Part shown: positions 56,122 through 64,000 of the stretch, one piece after another
Layout of the letters: each line of letters begins with the position of its first letter
Position numbering within the stretch: position 1 is the first letter of the stretch
Assembly (NCBI GenBank): GCA_902826815.1
Contig: CADEGF010000021.1
Span: forward strand, 32,090-96,089
Direction of reading: 5' to 3'
Source of the DNA: an uncultured Mycobacteriaceae bacterium
GTDB lineage: Bacteria; Actinomycetota; Actinomycetes; Mycobacteriales; Mycobacteriaceae
Length of the DNA: 64,000 nt
Translations under genes and position numbers: made by a program
The notes under the pieces: model-generated
What the model was told of the DNA's origin: nothing
The model's database searches: none
The model's input: only the letters and a program-made list of their open reading frames with translations

Positions 56122-57855
56122 CTACTTGTCGCTGTCGGGATCCTTCTCGACCGAGATCATGAAGTCGTCGCCGTGCGCGTTCACCCCGTGTACGACCGCA
56201 CTGTCGACCGCCTCTGATGCATAGCGGCGGCGCACGATCAGCGGGTCCGTGCGCAGATCCTTGACCAGTGCCACCGCCAGCCCGACCATCACAAGGACGA
56301 ACGGAAGCGCGGCGATGATCGTGATGGTCTGCAGGCCGGTTAGTGCGTCCTGCCCGCCGACGAGCAGCATGACCAGCGCGACCGCGCCCATCGCGACACC
56401 CCAGAAGATGACCGTGCCCCTGCTCGGCTTGATGGTCCCGCGTTCGGACAGCGAACCCATCACGATCGAGGCCGCATCAGCACCTGACACGAAGAAGATG
56501 GCCACCAGCACCATCACGAGCACGCTCGCGATGATGGCGATCGGGTACTGGTCGAGCAGGCTGAACAGCTGCGCCTCGATGCTGCCCTCGCCGACGAGGT
56601 CGACACCGCCCTGCTGGACGTTGATCGCCGCACCGCCGAATACGGCGAACCAGACCAGCGACACCACGCTCGGTACAAGCAGAACGCCGGTGACGAACTG
56701 CCGGATCGTGCGGCCACGGGAGATCCGCGCGATGAACATGCCGACGAAGGGCGTCCAGGAGATCCACCACGCCCAGTAGAAGATCGTCCACGACTGTAGC
56801 CAGGCGTCGACGTCGGCGCCCTCTGCGCCGGTGCGGGCCGACATCATCGCCAGGTCCTGGAAGTAGCTGCCGAGTGAGGTCGGCAGCAGGTTGAGGATGA
56901 AAACCGTTGGGCCGACCACGAATACGAAGAGGGCCAGCATGATGGCCAGCACCATGTTGATATTCGACAGCCACTGAATGCCGCGTGCCACACCGGAGAC
57001 CGCCGAAAGCACGAACGCCAGGGTGAGCACCGTGATGATGACGACAAGCACCAGGTTGCCGGTTTCACTGATCCCCGCGACGATGTGCAGGCCGCTGCGG
57101 ATCTGCAGTGCGCCGAGCCCTAGTGAAGCCGCCGAACCGAACAGCGTGGCGAAGATCGCCAGCATGTCGATCACCTTGCCACCCATGCCGTTGGCACGGT
57201 CGCCGAGCAGCGGCTCGAACGCTGAGCTGATCAACTGCATCCGGCCTCGGCGATATACGCCGTATGCGATCGACAAGCCGACCACGGCGTAGATCGCCCA
57301 CGGGTGCAGCGTCCAGTGGAACAGCGTCGTCGCCATGGCGGTCTGCACCGCGTCGGGATTGCCGGGCGCACCCGTGCCGGGAGGCGGAGTCGCGAAGTGG
57401 GTGAGCGGCTCGGCGACACCGAAGAACATCAGGCCGATGCCCATGCCCGCGCTGAACATCATCGCCACCCACGAAATGGTCCGGAACTCGGGTTCCTCGT
57501 CGTCGCAGCCGAGCGGGATGTTGCCGAACTTGCCGAGTGCCAGCCACAGCACGAAGACGACGAAACCGGAGGCGGTCAGTGCGAAAAGCCAGCCGGTGTT
57601 GTCCATGATCCAGCCGAGTGCCGTGCCGGATGCGCTGGCCAGCGTGGCGGTGCTGACGAAGCCCCACACCAAGAAGCCGAGCGCGATCACTGCGGTGACC
57701 CCGAAGACGACCTTGTCGAGACCGCGGTTGCGGGTGTGTACCTCGTCGTCGATCGGCACCGCGAAGATCGGATGCGTCTCCGACTCTCCGTTGGTTGACG
57801 TCGGCTTGGAGGCGGGGTCTGTGGAAGTCTCAGGAGATTCAGAGCTTATTGTCAT
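56122..57855 (-). CDS. BCCT family betaine/carnitine/choline transporter
   Basis: 577 residues with about 12 membrane helices. The BCCT tryptophan signature is WTIFYWAWWISWTPFVGMFIARISRGRT; the entry region has GMGIGLMFFGVAEPLTHF. These secondary transporters import glycine betaine or related trimethylammonium compounds, often for osmoprotection; the C-terminal tail of 40 charged residues could be an osmosensor. ATG 57855. It occupies the place of ppk2-Rv3233c in M. tuberculosis. Confidence 0.9.
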   Translation of the reverse strand: MTISSESPETSTDPASKPTSTNGESETHPIFAVPIDDEVHTRNRGLDKVVFGVTAVIALGFLVWGFVSTATLASASGTALGWIMDNTGWLFALTASGFVVFVLWLALGKFGNIPLGCDDEEPEFRTISWVAMMFSAGMGIGLMFFGVAEPLTHFATPPPGTGAPGNPDAVQTAMATTLFHWTLHPWAIYAVVGLSIAYGVYRRGRMQLISSAFEPLLGDRANGMGGKVIDMLAIFATLFGSAASLGLGALQIRSGLHIVAGISETGNLVLVVIITVLTLAFVLSAVSGVARGIQWLSNINMVLAIMLALFVFVVGPTVFILNLLPTSLGSYFQDLAMMSARTGAEGADVDAWLQSWTIFYWAWWISWTPFVGMFIARISRGRTIRQFVTGVLLVPSVVSLVWFAVFGGAAINVQQGGVDLVGEGSIEAQLFSLLDQYPIAIIASVLVMVLVAIFFVSGADAASIVMGSLSERGTIKPSRGTVIFWGVAMGAVALVMLLVGGQDALTGLQTITIIAALPFVLVMVGLAVALVKDLRTDPLIVRRRYASEAVDSAVVHGVNAHGDDFMISVEKDPDSDK

Positions 57856-57916
57856 GGTGAATTCATTCGAAACCTGTTCGACGTCGCCCGTCAACCCCGA
57901 GAACGCAACGAATGTG

Positions 57917-59326
57917 TCACTGAGCGGCTTCCAGCAGCTCGTCGAGGGATTCACGCAGCAGCGACGGCAGCACGTCGACGTCGCTCATCGCATCCCGGTC
58001 GGCGTTGATCCCGAAGTAGAGCATGCCGTTGTAGGAGGTGACGCCGATGGCCAGCACCTGGTTGTTCAACAGCGGCGGCACCGCGTAGGTCTCGAGCAGT
58101 TTGGTGCCCGCGATGTACATCTGCTTCTGGGCGCCGGGCACATTGGTGATCAACAGGTTGAACTGTCTGGCCGGGAATGTGGTCGCCACCCGAATCCCCA
58201 TGGCGTGCAACGTCGGCGGTGCGAAACCGGAGAGCGTGACGATGGTCCTGGCATCGACAAGGCTGCCCGCCGTCGGATGCGACTCCGTCATATGCGCGAT
58301 CTGGGACAGCCGCACCACGGCGTTGCCCTCCCCAACGGGCAGGTCGATGAGGAACGGCGCCACCTCGCTGATCGCCTGGCCCGGACCCGACGAATCGAGT
58401 TCCTCATCCGGATACACCGACATCGGCGCCATCGCCCGCACGGTGGCCGTCGGTGCCACCGGCTCACCGCGCGAGAGCAGCCAGTTGCGCAGCGCGCCTG
58501 CGATCACCGCGAGCACCACGTCGTTGACGTCGCAGTTGTAGCGGGCCCGCAGGTTGCGGTAGTCCTCCAGCTTCGCGTTGGCCACGGTGAACCGGCGGTT
58601 GCGCGACACCTTGGTGTTCAGCGGGCTGGACGGTGCGGTGCCCCTGGTGAACGTGCGGGCGGCGACGGTGAAACGGCGGCCGAGATCGATCAGCTCTGAA
58701 GAGTTGGTGGCCACCTCGGTGACCGCGGACCGAACGGCGGCCAGCTGCGCGCCGGGCCGGGCGATCCACTCCCCGAGGGCCCCGATCACCAGCTGGGTAT
58801 CGCCGGGCTCGCGGGCCGGAATCCAGATGTCCTCTCCGAACGACGGTGGCTTCTGCGTGCGGTCGGCGATCACATGGCCGATCTCGACCGCGGTCATCCC
58901 GTTGACCAGCGCCTGATGGGATCTGGTGTAGATCGCCAGCCGGTTTCCGGCCAGGCCTTCCACCAGGTACATCTCCCACAGCGGCCGCGTCTTGTCCAGC
59001 GCCCGCGAGCCCATCCGCGCGACGAGTTCCTGTAGCTGCGCGTCGCTGCCAGGGGACGGCAGCGCCGACCTGCGGACGTGATAGGTGATGTCGAAGTCGC
59101 GATCGTCGATCCACACCGGCCGGGCCAGGCCGAGCGTCACTTCGCGCACCTTCTGCCGATAGCGCGGAATCTGGGGCAGCCGTTGCTCGATGGTTTCGAG
59201 CAGGGTTTCGTAGCTGAGTCCGCTGCGGGGCTTTCGGAGAATCGACAGCGACGAGACGTACATCGGCGTCGAGGAATTCTCCAGGCCGAAGAACGACGCG
59301 TCGGCCGCCGACAACCTGCTCACCAT
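57917..59326 (-). CDS. WS/DGAT-like acyltransferase (Tgs3-like)
   Basis: 469 residues of the wax ester synthase/diacylglycerol acyltransferase family: LSAADASFFGLENSSTPMYV, PLWEMYLVEGL, NDVVLAVIAGALRNWLL and the C-terminal NVPGAQKQMYIAGTKL. The active-site motif HHxxxDG is SHQALVNG, so the first His and the Asp are replaced. My recollection is that Rv3234c has the same change. Triglyceride synthesis is therefore uncertain. Followed at 61 bp by the BCCT gene on the same strand. Confidence 0.87.
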   Translation of the reverse strand: MVSRLSAADASFFGLENSSTPMYVSSLSILRKPRSGLSYETLLETIEQRLPQIPRYRQKVREVTLGLARPVWIDDRDFDITYHVRRSALPSPGSDAQLQELVARMGSRALDKTRPLWEMYLVEGLAGNRLAIYTRSHQALVNGMTAVEIGHVIADRTQKPPSFGEDIWIPAREPGDTQLVIGALGEWIARPGAQLAAVRSAVTEVATNSSELIDLGRRFTVAARTFTRGTAPSSPLNTKVSRNRRFTVANAKLEDYRNLRARYNCDVNDVVLAVIAGALRNWLLSRGEPVAPTATVRAMAPMSVYPDEELDSSGPGQAISEVAPFLIDLPVGEGNAVVRLSQIAHMTESHPTAGSLVDARTIVTLSGFAPPTLHAMGIRVATTFPARQFNLLITNVPGAQKQMYIAGTKLLETYAVPPLLNNQVLAIGVTSYNGMLYFGINADRDAMSDVDVLPSLLRESLDELLEAAQ

Positions 59327-59471
59327 GTGCGGCGCTACCCCTCCCCCTAGGTATTGACGGTATTGACGTCGACGTTCGTCGAACTCCCGACACGGTAACC
59401 GTCAATTCTGAAGATCGGCATCACGGGTGCGTGTCGACCCCGTGAACCATGGGATCATGAATGTGTCTGTT

Positions 59472-59517
59472 CCTCTCCAGCGGACGCCATCATTCGCCTG
59501 ATCGATTGCTGGAGAGG
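59472..59517 (+). promoter_or_regulatory. Hairpin masking the ribosome-binding site of the Rv3235-like gene
   Basis: CCTCTCCAGC (59472-59481) pairs perfectly with GCTGGAGAGG (59508-59517) over a 26-base loop. The second arm contains the Shine-Dalgarno GGAGAGG, four bases before the TTG start. Confidence 0.55.
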
Positions 59518-59521
59518 TCCG

Positions 59522-60013
59522 TTGACCGCATCGCGCATCCCCTTCCGAGCCGGCGCACTGACCGCGCCGGTCGTCGACTACGAGCCGCCGCCCCTCGACG
59601 CGTCCGTCGCGCCGGTCCCGTGCCCGGCGCCAACGCCTGCCGCGTTGCATCGTCGGCTGCGACGACCGTTGCGGCCCGTCGAGCCGGCGGCCTCCGTTGT
59701 TGCGCCGCCTCCGGCGGCGGCTGCCTTCACCGACGCCGCGCTTCGGCGGGTGCTCGAGGTGATCGACCGGCGCAGGCCGATCGCACAGCTGCGGCCGATG
59801 CTCACTCCCCCGGTGCTGGACATGGTCTTCACCCTGACCAGGTCTGCCGCGCCGGACAAGGCAGCGGTGCTGCGACGGGTCCGGCTTCGTGGCACCGAGG
59901 CAGCCGCCGAGGTGTTCGCGACATACACCCGTGGTGAACGGGTGCGCGCCATCGCGGGCCGCGTCGAGGTCAAAGAGGGTCGATGGCACCTGGTGGCCCT
60001 GCAGATCGGATAA
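59522..60013 (+). CDS. Rv3235-family protein
   Basis: 163 residues. A Pro/Ala-rich N-terminal half (PVPCPAPTPAALHRRLRRPLRPVEP) is followed by a conserved domain FTDAALRRVLEVIDRRRPIAQLRPMLTPPVLDMV and GERVRAIAGRVEVKEGRWHLVALQIG. The family occurs next to secA1 in mycobacteria and its function is unknown. It starts with TTG, a weak start, next to the masked ribosome-binding site. Confidence 0.8.
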   Translation: MTASRIPFRAGALTAPVVDYEPPPLDASVAPVPCPAPTPAALHRRLRRPLRPVEPAASVVAPPPAAAAFTDAALRRVLEVIDRRRPIAQLRPMLTPPVLDMVFTLTRSAAPDKAAVLRRVRLRGTEAAAEVFATYTRGERVRAIAGRVEVKEGRWHLVALQIG

Positions 60014-60049
60014 TGACCGGGTGCAGGGGGCACCTGACACGCGAGCTAG

Positions 60050-62872
<2,823 letters not shown>

Positions 62873-62974
62873 GGCTTGTTTCCCCTGTGGGTTGATGGAT
62901 CTCGTCTCGTATCAGAGTCGCATCCATCCTAGGTGACACGCCGAAGTGGCTGGTCGAATGCCTGAGCTCAGACC

Positions 62975-63646
62975 TCAGGCGAGTCGAATCAGGCCGTAAT
63001 CGTAGGCGTGCCTTCGGTAGACCACACACGGCTTGTCGCTTTGTTTGTCGTGGAACAGAAAGAAGTCATGGCCCACCAGTTCCATCTCGTAAAGCGCGTC
63101 GTCGACGGTCATCGGCGTGGCCGGGTGTTCCTTTGTGCGCACGACCTGGCCGGGTTCGTGGACCTCGGTTCCGTCGGGCGACTGTGCTTCGTCGGAGGTC
63201 GGGGGCATGAAGGCCTCGGGCGCCGAGATCTTGGTGGCTTCGGCCAACGACACCGGGGTCTTGTCCCCGTAGTGCACCTTGCGGCGATCCTTGGTTCGCC
63301 GCAGGCGGTTCTCGAGTTTGCAGACAGCCGATTCCAGGGCGGCGTAGAAGCTGTCGGCGCAGGCCTCGCCCCGTACCACCGGGCCACGGCCTCGCGCAGT
63401 GATCTCCACGTGCTGACAGTTCTTGCGTTGGCGCCGATTGCGCTCATGGTCGAGTTCGACGTCGAAAAGGTAGATGGTGCGATCAAGTCGCTCGAGTCGA
63501 GCGAGCTTCTCTGAGACGTAGGTGCGGAAGTGGTCGGGAATCTCTACGTTGCGGCCCTTGACAACGACCTCTGCGTTCGGCGCGGGCGCGGGGCTCTCGT
63601 CTTCAACGATCATCGAGCGGTCGGTTTCCATGGAACGGATTGACAT
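62975..63646 (-). CDS. hpf: Long-form ribosome hibernation promoting factor
   Basis: 223 residues: N-terminal HPF/YfiA domain (VVVKGRNVEIPDHFRTYVSEKLARLERLD) and C-terminal dimerisation domain (ALYEMELVGHDFFLFHDKQSDKPCVVYRRHAYDYGLIRL). Long HPF forms inactive 100S or 70S ribosomes in stationary phase or stress. Matches Rv3241c next to secA1, with 102 bp between the genes. Confidence 0.93.
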   Translation of the reverse strand: MSIRSMETDRSMIVEDESPAPAPNAEVVVKGRNVEIPDHFRTYVSEKLARLERLDRTIYLFDVELDHERNRRQRKNCQHVEITARGRGPVVRGEACADSFYAALESAVCKLENRLRRTKDRRKVHYGDKTPVSLAEATKISAPEAFMPPTSDEAQSPDGTEVHEPGQVVRTKEHPATPMTVDDALYEMELVGHDFFLFHDKQSDKPCVVYRRHAYDYGLIRLA

Positions 63647-64000
63647 GCTTGGCGACTCGTTTCTCTCTCGCGTCGCACGCGCACTGCGTGCCTACCTGGA
63701 GCAAAGTGCACCGACGGGGCACGCGTCATTTCGCCGCTCGCCGGTACAAGGTGTCGATCAGTCACCTCCTACCGCTGGGCGATGGTTGGCGCCTCGTGTT
63801 GAGCGCCGCCGTGAGGTGTTCACGGATGTTGGCCCCAAGGTAGTCCGTGTTCACCCAGTAGTGCCACCAATTTGGCCTACCTGTTTTCAGTTCTTCACGC
63901 TGGTTTGATCCAACCGAAATTGGCCGTCCCGTCAGGGCCGGGACCTTAGCCTCGATTTTTCGTCGGACGTGATGGCGGTGGATTTTTGCGGCGGGCTGTA
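63647..64000. other. Gene-free stretch upstream of hpf
   Basis: No convincing coding frame on either strand. Rv3242c (comF-like) would be expected here in M. tuberculosis but no match to it is seen before the window ends. The stretch holds a DosR-like box at 63937-63956 and is probably the promoter and leader region of hpf. Confidence 0.5.
63937..63956. promoter_or_regulatory. DosR-like box
   Basis: GCCGGGACCTTAGCCTCGAT matches the DosR consensus TTCGGGACTTTAGTCCCGAA at 14 of 20 positions, including the GGGAC and TTAG cores. It is 290 bp upstream of hpf or upstream of a gene beyond the right edge. Confidence 0.35.

Overview
The window looks like a chromosomal segment of a rapidly growing mycobacterium (Mycolicibacterium/Mycobacterium). 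It is GC-rich, uses many GTG starts, and carries mycobacterial marker genes (whiB1, sigH-rshA, pdtaS, adnAB, moeZ, desA3, secA1). From memory, the gene order follows M. tuberculosis Rv3201c to Rv3241c, so the conserved backbone and the inserted blocks can be told apart. I had no database access; family names come from recognising motifs and remembered synteny.

Backbone, left to right. 1-10.9 kb: a promoter with an operator-like palindrome at the very edge, the AdnAB helicase-nuclease, lipV, an alkyltransferase-like protein, a TIGR02569 protein, moeZ and a DUF3152 membrane protein with a metzincin-type motif. 11-19.9 kb: TetR regulator, DUF3107 and MmpS-like proteins, ferritin-like protein, rhlE, a beta-propeller-like protein, a ParA ATPase, gpm2-entC-GNAT and a small membrane protein. 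19.9-22.2 kb: a decayed IS200/IS605-type tnpB with an amber codon in its zinc finger, followed by a two-subunit CoA-transferase; this is an insertion. 22.2-28.4 kb: lipid kinase, whiB1 with a CRP-type site, pdtaS, biotinyl protein, ribosomal protein bL37, the sigH-rshA stress module with its own SigH promoter, YbaK and an SDR.

28.4-35.4 kb is accessory: a Thr-Gly repeat membrane protein, an HTTM protein with a partner, an alcohol/aldehyde dehydrogenase pair, DUF2071 and a methyltransferase. 35.4-38.5 kb: SRAP protein, aroA and rsgA. 38.5-43.5 kb: small exported proteins, an aldo/keto reductase, a TetR regulator and the desA3/reductase desaturase system, with several palindromic operators that can be matched to one another.

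43.5-55.6 kb is the most unusual block: an eight-gene leftward operon plus a divergent PucR-type regulator, placed between the orthologues of Rv3230c and Rv3231c. It encodes two FdrA-DUF1116 pairs, one DUF2877 protein, carbamate kinase, a biuret-hydrolase-like cysteine hydrolase, and a purine/uracil-type permease fused to an allophanate-hydrolase C-terminal-like domain. FdrA/DUF1116/DUF2877 are the subunits of oxamate (oxalurate) carbamoyltransferase in E. coli. I infer a catabolic system that imports a ureide, removes ammonia, splits a carbamoyl group off as carbamoyl phosphate and recovers ATP through carbamate kinase. The true substrate is unknown; biuret/allophanate or oxalurate-like compounds fit best.

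55.6-64 kb returns to the backbone: a DUF6912 protein, a BCCT transporter (where M. tuberculosis has ppk2), a WS/DGAT-like acyltransferase, an Rv3235-type protein whose ribosome-binding site can be hidden in a hairpin, secA1 and the ribosome hibernation factor, then 354 bp without a gene that contain a DosR-like box.
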